A program made the position numbers and the translations under genes. A stretch of DNA of 64,000 nucleotides, from contig NZ_PJII01000005.1 in the NCBI RefSeq assembly GCF_002929215.1, forward strand, positions 1-64,000, given 5' to 3'. The notes under the pieces are model-generated. The model was not told where the DNA came from. It saw only the letters and a list, made by a program, of their open reading frames with translations, and ran no database searches. Shown here one piece after another: positions 56,157 to 64,000 of this stretch (the first letter of the stretch is position 1; every line of letters starts with the position of its first letter). The stretch comes from Arthrobacter sp. ZGTC412 (GTDB lineage: Bacteria; Actinomycetota; Actinomycetes; Actinomycetales; Micrococcaceae).

Positions 56157-57203
56157 TCATTTCAGGGACCCTTTCAGGAGGAGGTAAAGGAACAGGATGC
56201 CGCCCGCGAATTCGATAACCACGCTCAGGGCGGTGCCGAAGCCGAACACCTTTTCCAGGAGCAGCTGCCCTCCCACCAGGGCGACGGCGCCGATCAGCAC
56301 CACGATGGGCAACAGCCAGGCATGGCTGAAGCCGCGGCACAGCTGGTAGCCCAGGCTCACCACCAGCAGCCCGAAGAACGTCACGGGCCCCACCAGCGCA
56401 GTGGACACCGCCACCAGCAGAGAACACCCCAGAAGGACCCGCATCACCACTTTCCGGTGGTCCACGCCCACGTTGATGGCAACATCGCGGCCCAGCGCCA
56501 GGACATCGAGCGTGTGCCGGGCCCGCCAGACAAGAGCACAAACAACGGCAACTATGGCCGCCGAGACGCCCAGCAGCGAGGGGTCCACGTTGTTGAAGCT
56601 CGCGAAGAACAGGTCCTGAAGGATGATGAATTCGCTCGGCTCCATCAGCCGCTGCAGCAGAGAGGACAGTCCGCGGAACAGGCTGCCCAGGATGACACCC
56701 ACCAGCAAGAGCAGGTGGAGGGACCGGGTGGCACCCGTGAACATCCAGCGGTACAGCAACGCGCTGAACGCCACCATCAACAACACTTCGACGCCGAACT
56801 GGAGTGTGGGCGGGGCGGCCACCACCGCGGCGGCCCCGAGCGTGAAAGCCATGGCCGTCTGCACCAGGATGTACAGCGAATCGAAGCCCATGATGGACGG
56901 CGTGAGGATGCGGTTGGCGGTGACGGTCTGGAACAGCAGCGTGGATACGCCCACCGCAACGGCCACCAGCAGCATCGCGGCCACCTTGATGGCGCGGCGC
57001 GGCAGGATGTAGCCAACGTTGCCCTTGAGCTCGAAGAACAGGAAGAGGCAGACGACGGCGGCCGTGGCCGCGAGCAGGACGCCCACCACCAGGCGGGGCG
57101 AGGCGTTGCGGACGGCCGCTTGGAGCCGGCGTGGCACTCCGGCCATCGGACCTTTTACGGCTGGCTTTTTCACGGGCGGCAGCAGCGTTGTGCTCTCAGG
57201 CAT
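56157..57203 (-). CDS. Iron-siderophore ABC transporter permease, locus 2
   Basis: A 348-residue FecCD permease (YclO-like) with about nine helices. ANRILTPSIMGFDSLYILVQTA and GPVTFFGLLVVSLGYQL are the family signatures. The N-terminus is basic and Pro-rich. It overlaps the upstream permease by 8 bases. Confidence 0.93.
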   Translation of the reverse strand: MPESTTLLPPVKKPAVKGPMAGVPRRLQAAVRNASPRLVVGVLLAATAAVVCLFLFFELKGNVGYILPRRAIKVAAMLLVAVAVGVSTLLFQTVTANRILTPSIMGFDSLYILVQTAMAFTLGAAAVVAAPPTLQFGVEVLLMVAFSALLYRWMFTGATRSLHLLLLVGVILGSLFRGLSSLLQRLMEPSEFIILQDLFFASFNNVDPSLLGVSAAIVAVVCALVWRARHTLDVLALGRDVAINVGVDHRKVVMRVLLGCSLLVAVSTALVGPVTFFGLLVVSLGYQLCRGFSHAWLLPIVVLIGAVALVGGQLLLEKVFGFGTALSVVIEFAGGILFLYLLLKGSLK

Positions 57204-58203
57204 TGCGCTTCCTCAGGATCAGGGCGAGGAAGAGCACGGCGCCCAGCACGGACATCACCATTCCCACAGGCACCTCGTACGGGTAACGGATGGTCCGGCC
57301 GATGACGTCGCACACCAGCACGAACGCGGCCCCGAACAGGGCAGTCCAGGGAACAGCGCGGCGCAGGTTGTCGCCGAAGATGAGGGACACGATGTTGGGA
57401 ACCACCAGCCCCAGGAAGGGAACGGCCCCCACGGTGGTCACCACTACCGCCGAGATCAGCGAGACGATGATCAGTCCCAGCCGCATGGTCCGGCCGTAGT
57501 TCAGGCCCAGGTTGGTGGTGAAGTCCTGGCCCATGCCGGCCACGGTGAAACGGTCGGCGGCGAGCAGGCCCAGCAGCATCAGGACGGCGACGATCCAGAG
57601 CAGCTCGTATCGGCCGCGCAGGACCCCGGAGAAGTCGCCGATCATCCAGTTGCTGAGGGTCTGCAGCAGGTCGTAGCGGTAGGCGAAGAACGTGGTGACG
57701 GCAGCGATGACGCCACCCAGCATGATTCCCACCAGCGGGATGAGCAGGGTGTTGCGGGCAGGCAGCCGCCGCAGGATGGCCAAAAAGAGCGCGGTTCCCA
57801 GCAGTGCGAAGGCGCTGGCCACGAGCATCTTGACCAGAACCGGGGCCTCCGGGGCGAAGACGGTGACCACCAGAATCCCCAGTGTGGCGGATTCAACCGT
57901 CCCCACCGTGGAAGGCTCAACAAAGCGGTTCCTGGCCATAAGCTGCAGGATCAGGCCGGCGACGGCCACCGCCATCCCGGCGAGCAGCACTGCGAGGGTC
58001 CGCGGAACACGGGAAATCCAGAAGACCTCCACCGTGGCCGGGTCACCCGCCAGGAGGGCCGGAAGCGAGACGTCGCTGACGCCCACAAACATGCTGGCGG
58101 CCGCGAGGACAAGGACTGCAACTGCGGCCGCAGCCAGGCCTGCACCGTGGCGGGCCTGGCTGCGGGTTGCCGGCGCAAGCGGGCGCACGGCGGTGGTGGT
58201 CAC
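57196..58203 (-). CDS. Iron-siderophore ABC transporter permease, locus 2
   Basis: A 335-residue FecCD permease (YclN-like). RVPRTLAVLLAGMAVAVAGL, NRFVEPSTVGTVESATLG and the C-terminal VPFLGLVVPNIVSLIFGDN are the expected motifs. It starts 23 bases after the binding-protein stop and overlaps the next permease by 8 bases. Confidence 0.93.
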   Translation of the reverse strand: MTTTAVRPLAPATRSQARHGAGLAAAAVAVLVLAAASMFVGVSDVSLPALLAGDPATVEVFWISRVPRTLAVLLAGMAVAVAGLILQLMARNRFVEPSTVGTVESATLGILVVTVFAPEAPVLVKMLVASAFALLGTALFLAILRRLPARNTLLIPLVGIMLGGVIAAVTTFFAYRYDLLQTLSNWMIGDFSGVLRGRYELLWIVAVLMLLGLLAADRFTVAGMGQDFTTNLGLNYGRTMRLGLIIVSLISAVVVTTVGAVPFLGLVVPNIVSLIFGDNLRRAVPWTALFGAAFVLVCDVIGRTIRYPYEVPVGMVMSVLGAVLFLALILRKRNA

Positions 58204-58226
58204 GGGTGTTGAACTAAGTTGCGGCG

Positions 58227-59174
58227 TCAGGCGACAGACTCGGCGACGGCGTCAACCATGGCCTTGACGTTGTTCAGGCCGTAACCCACGATGTACCAGC
58301 CAGCGGGGTCAAGGTTGATGACCTTGTTGTTCTTGGCGGCACTGGTGGACTGGACGAGTTCATTGTCGAGGATGGGATTGGCGGCGGAGCCTTCGGTGCC
58401 TACCGCGGTATCGCGGTTGATCACGTACAGGATGTCAGGGTTGGCCTGCTTGATGTATTCGAAGGAGATTGCCTCACCGTGGCTGCCGTCGACCTTGACG
58501 TCGGCGGCGGTGGGCACGCCCAGGACGTCGTGGATAATGCCGAAGCGTGAGCCGGCGCCATAGGCGGTGACTTCGCCGCCGGAGGTCAGGACGATGAGGC
58601 CCTTACCGGCATCGGCAGCCTTGGTTTTGGTCTCGGAGATGGCGGCGTCGACGGCGGAGAGCTTCTCTTCCACTTCCGCTGACTTGTCGAAGATGGTTCC
58701 GAGCTTTTCGGTCTGGGACTCGAAGCTTTCCAGCGGCTGGGCCGCATCAATGGACAGGTCGATGGTGGGGGCGATACTGCTCAGTTCCTCATAGGCCCCG
58801 GCGGTGCGGCCGGAGATGATGATGAGGTCCGGGTCACCTGCGCTGACGGCCTCGAAGTCAGGCTCTTTCAAGGAACCGATCTTGGTGTACTTCGCGTCGG
58901 CGTACTTGCTGAGCGCCTCGGGGTAGGCGGCTTCCGGCACGCCTGCAGGCTCGACACCAAGTGCGTCCAGGGTGTCCAGGACGCCGAGATCGAACGTGAA
59001 GACCCTCTCCGGGTTGACGGGGACGTTGGCGGTACTGCCCTGGGCGTGCTCCACGGTGATAGAGGTCGCTTCTTCAGCGGGCGTCGCCGTCGCGCTTCCT
59101 CCGCAGGCGGTCAGGGTCAAAAGTGCCGCTCCCGCCGCAAGTGCCCCCAAATAGCTCGACAGCTTCTTCTTCAC
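58227..59174 (-). CDS. Siderophore-binding lipoprotein, locus 2
   Basis: A 315-residue YclQ/CeuA-like binding protein. Lipobox LTAC (Cys24) after a basic MKKK start (GTG, CGGAGA upstream). Mature part: VPVNPERVFTFDLGVLDTLDALGV, GDPDLIIISGRTAGAYEELSSIAP and YVINRDTAVG. Catecholate-type siderophores are the known substrates of such proteins; specificity is inference. Iron box in its promoter at 59236. Confidence 0.93.
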   Translation of the reverse strand: MKKKLSSYLGALAAGAALLTLTACGGSATATPAEEATSITVEHAQGSTANVPVNPERVFTFDLGVLDTLDALGVEPAGVPEAAYPEALSKYADAKYTKIGSLKEPDFEAVSAGDPDLIIISGRTAGAYEELSSIAPTIDLSIDAAQPLESFESQTEKLGTIFDKSAEVEEKLSAVDAAISETKTKAADAGKGLIVLTSGGEVTAYGAGSRFGIIHDVLGVPTAADVKVDGSHGEAISFEYIKQANPDILYVINRDTAVGTEGSAANPILDNELVQSTSAAKNNKVINLDPAGWYIVGYGLNNVKAMVDAVAESVA

Positions 59175-59225
59175 GTTTATCTCCGCTCGGCTAATACATC
59201 ACAACTTCGTTGCCTAATGACCCAG

Positions 59226-59255
59226 AGCCTATAAGTAAGGGAAGGCTTACTTCAA
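59226..59255 (-). promoter_or_regulatory. Promoter of siderophore locus 2
   Basis: On the minus strand TTGAAG (-35, 59250-59255), 18-base spacer, TAGGCT (-10, 59226-59231). The iron box fills the spacer. Confidence 0.6.
59236..59254 (-). promoter_or_regulatory. DtxR/IdeR-type iron box, locus 2
   Basis: TAAGGGAAGGCTTACTTCA matches about 13 of 19 consensus positions; the local inverted repeat AAGTAAG-N6-CTTACTT supports a dimeric binding site. It lies between -35 and -10. Confidence 0.6.
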
Positions 59256-59301
59256 AACGGAAGCAGCCGTAATCCGTCATAAGTGGGAGAGGTCACACAG
59301 A

Positions 59302-59335
59302 ACGACGCCGGCACTCAGGCGAGTGCCGGCGTCGT
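59302..59335 (-). terminator. Terminator of the mannitol operon
   Basis: A perfect 15-bp stem (ACGACGCCGGCACTC and complement, 4-base loop) 45 bases beyond mtlD. Its ACGACG-CGGCAC arm resembles the recurrent terminator family with one change. Confidence 0.88.
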
Positions 59336-59380
59336 CATTGCAGGAGGGTTGCCGAAAAGCCGCAGGAAGTGAGCAGGCGT

Positions 59381-60544
59381 TCAGGCGGGAGTGCGGGCTA
59401 CCTCCGCCTGGCGCTCCTCCACCAGTGTGGCGACGGCGTTGAAGAGCGGGTGCCCGGGCTCCAGGCCGGTGATTCGGGCAGTGGCGTCTTCCGGGCTGGC
59501 CGACGCCAGGATGCCGGCCAGCTCTGTTGCCTCGGCATCGGCAGGATCGGTAAACCGCAGGGCGCCGGCGATGGCGCCGAGAAGCGCCTCGGGCACCACA
59601 CCGCGTTCGGCAAGTTCCGCGGCGGGCCCAATAAACCGCTCGTGCCGGCTCAGCTTGCGGAGCGGAGCCCGCCCCACCCGGTTTACAGTGTCCGGCAGGT
59701 ACGGGTTGGAGAACCGGACCAGGATCTTCTGGACGTAGGCCTCCTGCTCGTCGTTGCTGAAGCCGTGCTTTGCCACCAGGAGCTGCTTGGTCTCCTCCAG
59801 CACCGCCCGCACGTCCTCTGCAACATCCTGGTCCGCCATGGCCTCGGAGATCTTCTCCAGGCCCGCCTCGAACCCGAAGTAGGCGGCCGACGCGTGGCCG
59901 GTGTTGACCGTGAACAGCTTCCGCTCGATGTACGGCGAAAGCTCATCCACAAACGTGGCACCAGGAATCTCGGGGGCGGCACCGCCAAAAGCAGTGCGGT
60001 CGATGACCCATTCGTAGAATGTCTCCACCGTGACGTCCAGGCCCTGGCCCGCTTCCTGGTTGGGGACGATGCGGTCCACGGCGGTGTTGGCGAACACCGC
60101 TTTGCCGTCCAGCACTCCGGCGGTCGCACCCGGCTGGGAGGCCACCTCCTTAGCCAGGATGTCGGTGGCGTTGATGGCGTTCTCACAGGCCATGACCTGC
60201 AGCGGGGCCAGCCCGGCTCCCCTTGCCACTATGCCTCTGGCGATGACCGGAGCCACGAACTTGAGGATGTGCGGCCCCACTGCGGTGGTGACAATGTCCG
60301 CCGTCGCGATTTCCGCGATGAGCTCTGCTTCCTGGGTGTTGGAATTCAATGCCCGGAAGTTGTTCACGGTCCGCACCGCGGGGTTCTCCCCCACTTCATG
60401 CACGGCGTAGCTGTCCGCCTCGGCGAGCTGGTTGATGAGCTCCTCGGCGACATCCGCGAACACCACCTCGTAGCCTGCGTTGTGCAGCAGCAGGCCCACG
60501 AAGCCCCGTCCGATGTTTCCGGCGCCGAAATGTACTGCCTTCAC
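59381..60544 (-). CDS. mtlD: Mannitol-1-phosphate 5-dehydrogenase
   Basis: Oxidises mannitol 1-phosphate to fructose 6-phosphate with NAD. The 387-residue protein has the N-terminal [21 protein letters not shown] motif, NFRALNSN, the catalytic-Lys region [20 protein letters not shown], and the C-terminal helical domain. GTG start sharing one base with the mtlA stop (TAGTG), so coupled. Last gene of the operon. Confidence 0.95.
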   Translation of the reverse strand: MKAVHFGAGNIGRGFVGLLLHNAGYEVVFADVAEELINQLAEADSYAVHEVGENPAVRTVNNFRALNSNTQEAELIAEIATADIVTTAVGPHILKFVAPVIARGIVARGAGLAPLQVMACENAINATDILAKEVASQPGATAGVLDGKAVFANTAVDRIVPNQEAGQGLDVTVETFYEWVIDRTAFGGAAPEIPGATFVDELSPYIERKLFTVNTGHASAAYFGFEAGLEKISEAMADQDVAEDVRAVLEETKQLLVAKHGFSNDEQEAYVQKILVRFSNPYLPDTVNRVGRAPLRKLSRHERFIGPAAELAERGVVPEALLGAIAGALRFTDPADAEATELAGILASASPEDATARITGLEPGHPLFNAVATLVEERQAEVARTPA

Positions 60545-62619
60545 TATGCGTTGACCTTTCCGAAGAGCTCCAGGACCTCGTCCTCGGACGTTGCGGCCTC
60601 CAGCCGGGCCACCTGTTCCTTGTTGGTAAAGACCTTCGCGATGGAGGACAGGATGTGCAGGTGTTCGTTGTTGATGCCGGCGACGCCCACGACGAACTTG
60701 ACCTGCTTGCCGTTCCAGTCGATGCCTTCCGGATAGCGGATCACGGACACTGCGGACTTCCGGATGTGGTCCTTCGCCGCGTTGGTTCCGTGCGGGATGG
60801 CCAGGAAGCTGCCCATGTACGTGGACACTGACTGCTCGCGCTCGTGCATGGCCCGGACGTAATCCTCATCTACGGCGCCGCGGGCCAGCAGGAGCCGGCC
60901 GGCTTCGTCGATGGCGGCGTCACGGGTGGTGGCTGTTCCGCGGAGCACCACGCTTTCCCGGGCAAGGATTTCGGAGGTTCCGGTTGCTGGCGCTTCGCTT
61001 TCGGATGTTCCGACGGCGGTGCCGGCGGCAGCTGCGCCGGCTGCCACTCCCGTTGCGGGTCCGGATGCTGCGGCTCCGCCGGGCGTTCCCGCACCGGCGT
61101 CCGGGCCTTCCGTTGCCACGGTCCCTTCGGTGTTGCTCTCCCTGACCAGCTCCACGATCTCGTCGTATTCCGGGCTGCTCATGAAATTGTCAACGGAGTA
61201 GTGGACCGCGCTGGACGTGGCCGGTTTGGCGCGCTCGGTCAGGTCCTGGTGGGTGACCACAACGTCATAGTCGTCCTTGAGGTTGGCGATGGAGGCGTTG
61301 GTGACCTTTACGTCCGGGAAGCCGGCAGCCTTGATCTTGTTGCGCAGCACGGAGGCACCCATGGCACTTGAGCCCATGCCGGCGTCGCACGCGAACACAA
61401 TGTTCCGCACGGGTCCCGCCAGGACACCGACCCCGCCGCCACCGGCAGCAGCTCCGGCACCTGTCAGGGTGGAGGAGACGGAGCTCTTCTTGCCCTTCAT
61501 CTGCTCCATCCTGGAGGTGGCCGCGTTCAGGTCGCCCTCGTCGCTGTGGCGGGTGGTCTTCATGATGACCGAGGCCACGAGGAAGGACACCGTCGTGGCC
61601 AGCAGGACCGCGAGGATGACCCCGATGTAGCTGTCGCGCGAGGTCTGGGCCAGAACGGCAATGATGGAACCCGGGGCAGCCGGGGCAACCAGGCCCGCAT
61701 TGGTGATGGCCAGCGTCGCGATGCCGGTCATGCCACCGGCGATGGCAGCCAGGATCAGCAGCGGGCGCATCAGCACGTACGGGAAGTAGATCTCATGGAT
61801 GCCGCCCAGGAAATGGATGATCGCGGCACCGGGCGCCGAAGCCTTGGCAACGCCGCGGCCGAAGAACATGTAGGCGAGCAGGATGCCCAGGCCGGGGCCG
61901 GGGTTCGCCTCAAGCAGGAACAGGATGGACTTGCCCTGCTCCAGGGATTGCTGCACGCCCAGCGGAGTGAGCACGCCATGGTTGATGGCGTTGTTGAGGA
62001 AGAGGACCTTTGCAGGTTCGATGAAGATGCTGGTCAGGGGCAGCAGGCCATTGTTGACCAGGAACTGGACCACGTTGCCCGCGCCCGTACTGAAGGCGGT
62101 AACCAGCGGCGAGATGCCATAGAACCCAAGCAGTGCAAGCAGGGCGCCCCAGATGCCCGCCGAGAAGTTGTTGACCAGCATCTCGAAGCCGGGGCGGATC
62201 TTACCGTCCCAGATGGAGTCGATCTTCTTCATGGTCCAGCCGCCCAGCGGGCCCATGATCATGGCGCCGATGAACATGGGGATGCCGGCACCCACAATCA
62301 CGCCCATGGTTCCGATGGCGCCCACCACGCCGCCACGGACGTCGTAGACCATCCTGCCGCCGGTGTAGGCGATCAGGAGGGGCAGCAGGTACGTGATCAT
62401 CGGCCCAACGAGGCCTGTGTTCGGCACACCATTTGTCTCGCCGAAGCCGCCCAGCTGCGGAACAGGCAGCCAGCCCTTTTCAATGAAGAGGGCCGTGATG
62501 AGGCCCCAGGCAATGAAGGCACCGATGTTGGGCATGATCATCCCCGACAGGAACGTCCCGAATTTCTGGACACCAACCCGCATGCTGGTGCGGGGTTTTG
62601 CAACTGTCTCTGTTGCCAT
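60544..62619 (-). CDS. mtlA: Mannitol PTS permease, IICBA fusion
   Basis: Imports and phosphorylates mannitol. The 691 residues contain IIC (about 15-355, with NPGPG and GGIHEIYFP 272-280), IIB with the phosphocysteine Cys411 in [10 protein letters not shown], a long Ala/Gly-rich linker (500-548) and IIA with active His610 in AIPHG. All three functions in one chain, as in E. coli MtlA. Upstream TetR gene 84 bases away, mtlD follows directly. Confidence 0.95.
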   Translation of the reverse strand: MATETVAKPRTSMRVGVQKFGTFLSGMIMPNIGAFIAWGLITALFIEKGWLPVPQLGGFGETNGVPNTGLVGPMITYLLPLLIAYTGGRMVYDVRGGVVGAIGTMGVIVGAGIPMFIGAMIMGPLGGWTMKKIDSIWDGKIRPGFEMLVNNFSAGIWGALLALLGFYGISPLVTAFSTGAGNVVQFLVNNGLLPLTSIFIEPAKVLFLNNAINHGVLTPLGVQQSLEQGKSILFLLEANPGPGLGILLAYMFFGRGVAKASAPGAAIIHFLGGIHEIYFPYVLMRPLLILAAIAGGMTGIATLAITNAGLVAPAAPGSIIAVLAQTSRDSYIGVILAVLLATTVSFLVASVIMKTTRHSDEGDLNAATSRMEQMKGKKSSVSSTLTGAGAAAGGGGVGVLAGPVRNIVFACDAGMGSSAMGASVLRNKIKAAGFPDVKVTNASIANLKDDYDVVVTHQDLTERAKPATSSAVHYSVDNFMSSPEYDEIVELVRESNTEGTVATEGPDAGAGTPGGAAASGPATGVAAGAAAAGTAVGTSESEAPATGTSEILARESVVLRGTATTRDAAIDEAGRLLLARGAVDEDYVRAMHEREQSVSTYMGSFLAIPHGTNAAKDHIRKSAVSVIRYPEGIDWNGKQVKFVVGVAGINNEHLHILSSIAKVFTNKEQVARLEAATSEDEVLELFGKVNA

Positions 62620-62703
62620 GTGATTTCCTAACCGTCATTCCCGCTGCTCCGCAGGATGGTCCGATACTTACGACGACGTACTGGTGGAACTGGGTGGCGC
62701 GTT

Positions 62704-63432
62704 TCAGCCGGCCGGGCTGGTGGAGATGCGGTGAAGCCATTCGAGGAAGAGTTTGAGTTCCGAGCTGGAGAGCTGGTCTGAGTGCGAGGCCTGAAGTGCG
62801 GCGTTCAGGGCGATCGCTGCCACCACCACCGAGGATCTTCCGTTGTCGCCCGGGGCCGCGCCGTTAGCGGGCTCGGCGGACACCGCGAAGATCATGGCGT
62901 CCCGGGTCATGGTGGACAGTTCGAGGTTCCGGTCAGGGGCGGGTTCCGCAATCAGCATCAGCGTCACGCCCACGTTCGCGGCCAGGATGGACCTGGCAGC
63001 TTCCCTGGGCTGGACGTTCAGCTGGCCCGCCACCGCTGCTTTGTTCAGCATCTCCTCCATGAGCGCCTCGGCATCGGCAACGATGGCGGGGCGGCTTTCC
63101 GGGCGGATGTTGCCGAACATCACCAAGTACAGCTCCGGCTGGTTGAGCCCGAACTGCACGTGGTTGTCCCACATTCTCCGAATGTCCTCGAGCGGCTGTC
63201 CGGAGGGGGCGAAATCCCTTTCGCCCGCAACATACTCTTCAAACCCTGCGGCGACGACGGCGTCAAACAGACCTTCCTTGTCACCGAAGTGGTGGTACAG
63301 CGTGGGAGCTGTCACCCCTGCCAGCTGCGTGATCTGGCGGGTGGAAACGGGCGCTCCCGCAGAATTTGCCAGCAATTCCGCCGCTGCACGGAGCAGCCGC
63401 ATTTTGGGGGGAAGCTGGCCATCCAAACTCAT
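62704..63432 (-). CDS. TetR-family regulator next to the PTS genes
   Basis: A 242-residue regulator with HTH VSTRQITQLAGVTAPTLYHHFGDKEGLFDAVV, a full ligand domain and a variable C-terminal part. It starts 19 bases from the palindrome at 63451-63465 and is co-directional with mtlA-mtlD and divergent from ptsI, so it may control PTS genes. A TetR-type regulator for mannitol/PTS genes is unusual; the assignment is inference. Confidence 0.88.
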   Translation of the reverse strand: MSLDGQLPPKMRLLRAAAELLANSAGAPVSTRQITQLAGVTAPTLYHHFGDKEGLFDAVVAAGFEEYVAGERDFAPSGQPLEDIRRMWDNHVQFGLNQPELYLVMFGNIRPESRPAIVADAEALMEEMLNKAAVAGQLNVQPREAARSILAANVGVTLMLIAEPAPDRNLELSTMTRDAMIFAVSAEPANGAAPGDNGRSSVVVAAIALNAALQASHSDQLSSSELKLFLEWLHRISTSPAG

Positions 63433-63450
63433 AACCGCTACCCTAGCACC

Positions 63451-63465
63451 TATAGCATTGCTATA
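63451..63465. promoter_or_regulatory. TetR operator, candidate
   Basis: TATAGCATTGCTATA, a perfect 7+7 palindrome with one central base, overlaps the -35 of the ptsI promoter and lies 19 bases upstream of the TetR start. Confidence 0.7.
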
Positions 63466-63485
63466 TGAACTGAATCACATACAAT
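63458..63485 (+). promoter_or_regulatory. ptsI promoter, candidate
   Basis: -35 TTGCTA (63458-63463), 16-base spacer, -10 TACAAT (63480-63485), giving a leader of about 100 bases. The -35 lies in the palindrome at 63451. Confidence 0.55.
63464..63479 (+). promoter_or_regulatory. CRP/GlxR-like site in the ptsI promoter
   Basis: TATGAACTGAATCACA matches TGTGA-N6-TCACA at 9 of 10 core bases and fills the -35/-10 spacer, so binding there would repress. Confidence 0.5.
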
Positions 63486-63594
63486 TTTTTTCAGGCACGT
63501 TTCCCGCTTCCGGACGTAGCAGTCCTCCGGCGGACCGGCATAACGCCGGATGATATCGGCGGGCCTGGCAACCGGCAGAGAATGAGGACCTTCA

Positions 63595-64000
63595 GTGCAG
63601 AACTTCCCAGGAGTAGGCGTCAGTCCAGGCCGCGTCATCGGCACCGTCCGGCAGATGCCCAAACCCATCAGCGAACCTCCCGCCGGCGAACAACTGGCAG
63701 CAGGCACCACCGCCGAGGAAGCCACCGCAGCCCTGAAGGCGGCATCCCAGGCAGTGCACGACGAACTCAAGGCGCGCGCGGCCCACGCCACCGGCGACGG
63801 CAAGGCAGTCCTTGAAGCCACTGCACTGATGGCCAAGGACACCATGCTTATCAAGGGTGCCGCCAAGCTCATTGCCCGCGGTATGTCGGGCGAGCGTGCC
63901 ATCTGGGAGTCCGGCTCCTCCGTCTCTGAAATGCTGCACAACCTGGGCGGCTACATGGCCGAGCGCGCCACCGACGTCCTGGATGTGCGCGCCCGCATCG
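63595..64000 (+). CDS. ptsI: PTS enzyme I, partial at the window end
   Basis: General PTS phosphotransferase that passes phosphate from phosphoenolpyruvate to HPr. Only the first 135 residues are inside the window, from a GTG start with GAGGA upstream (VQNFPGVGVSPGRVIGTV). The N-terminal EI domain pattern LKARAAHATGDGKAVLEATALMAKDTMLI matches. The active-site His and PEP-binding domain lie beyond position 64000. Confidence 0.9.
   Translation, partial: MQNFPGVGVSPGRVIGTVRQMPKPISEPPAGEQLAAGTTAEEATAALKAASQAVHDELKARAAHATGDGKAVLEATALMAKDTMLIKGAAKLIARGMSGERAIWESGSSVSEMLHNLGGYMAERATDVLDVRARI

Overview
The window is high-GC DNA that looks like a chromosome segment of an actinobacterium of the Micrococcaceae, most likely Arthrobacter or Pseudarthrobacter. 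The support is the actinobacterial pre-16S leader motif at the left edge, the cysteine-free L28-L33-S14 ribosomal set, frequent GTG/TTG starts, GC-rich terminators with little U-tract, DtxR-type iron boxes, a DUF222/HNH protein and a mannitol PTS. Family calls come from reading motifs; no database search was possible.

Layout. 1-1.3 kb: leader of a leftward rRNA operon whose 16S gene should lie just outside the window, then a leftward rpmB-rpmG-rpsN operon. 1.5-4 kb: two paralogous SGNH hydrolases, a MarR regulator and a YciI protein. 4.1-9.4 kb: a complete leftward siderophore locus (binding lipoprotein, two permeases, ATPase, siderophore-interacting reductase) behind an iron box. 9.4-11 kb: two tandem duplicate lipoproteins. 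11.1-16.9 kb: a Wadjet/MksBEF-like condensin operon jetA-jetB-jetC with no adjacent jetD. 17-25.4 kb: acyl-CoA dehydrogenase, membrane proteins, YchJ, aldo/keto reductase, QorB-like reductase, sulfite-oxidase-like enzyme and an S4 RNA-binding protein. 25.4-29.2 kb: a GIY-YIG-like protein, DUF222/HNH protein, UDG-like protein and terpene-cyclase-fold protein. 29.2-30.8 kb: a hipBA toxin-antitoxin pair with twin operator sites.

30.9-35.7 kb is an asparagine/aspartate catabolic cluster: GntR regulator (predicted leaderless), asparaginase, aspartase and amino-acid permease. 35.7-42.2 kb holds gamma-glutamyltransferase, a DUF4242 protein, a universal stress protein, an unusual GNAT-AAA fusion, an LtrA-like membrane protein, an HD hydrolase and a 66-residue HTH protein whose promoter carries two identical palindromic half-site pairs. 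42.3-49.7 kb: gluQ, two convergent Lrp/AsnC regulators, a LysE exporter, small hypotheticals, malic enzyme and a TetR regulator. 49.8-55.2 kb: three MFS transporters and RraA. 55.3-59.3 kb: a second siderophore ABC transporter, again behind an iron box. 59.3-64 kb: mannitol utilisation (mtlD, the fused PTS protein mtlA, a TetR regulator) and, divergently, the start of PTS enzyme I.

The strongest unexplained signals are regulatory: paired operators at hipBA and at the small HTH gene, a palindrome and CRP-like site packed into the ptsI promoter, a family of terminators sharing one GACGGCGGCAC arm, and a 22-bp-stem hairpin in a divergent gap. The most unusual genes are the GNAT-AAA fusion and the jetD-less condensin operon. 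No tRNA, CRISPR array, insertion sequence or prophage was recognised.
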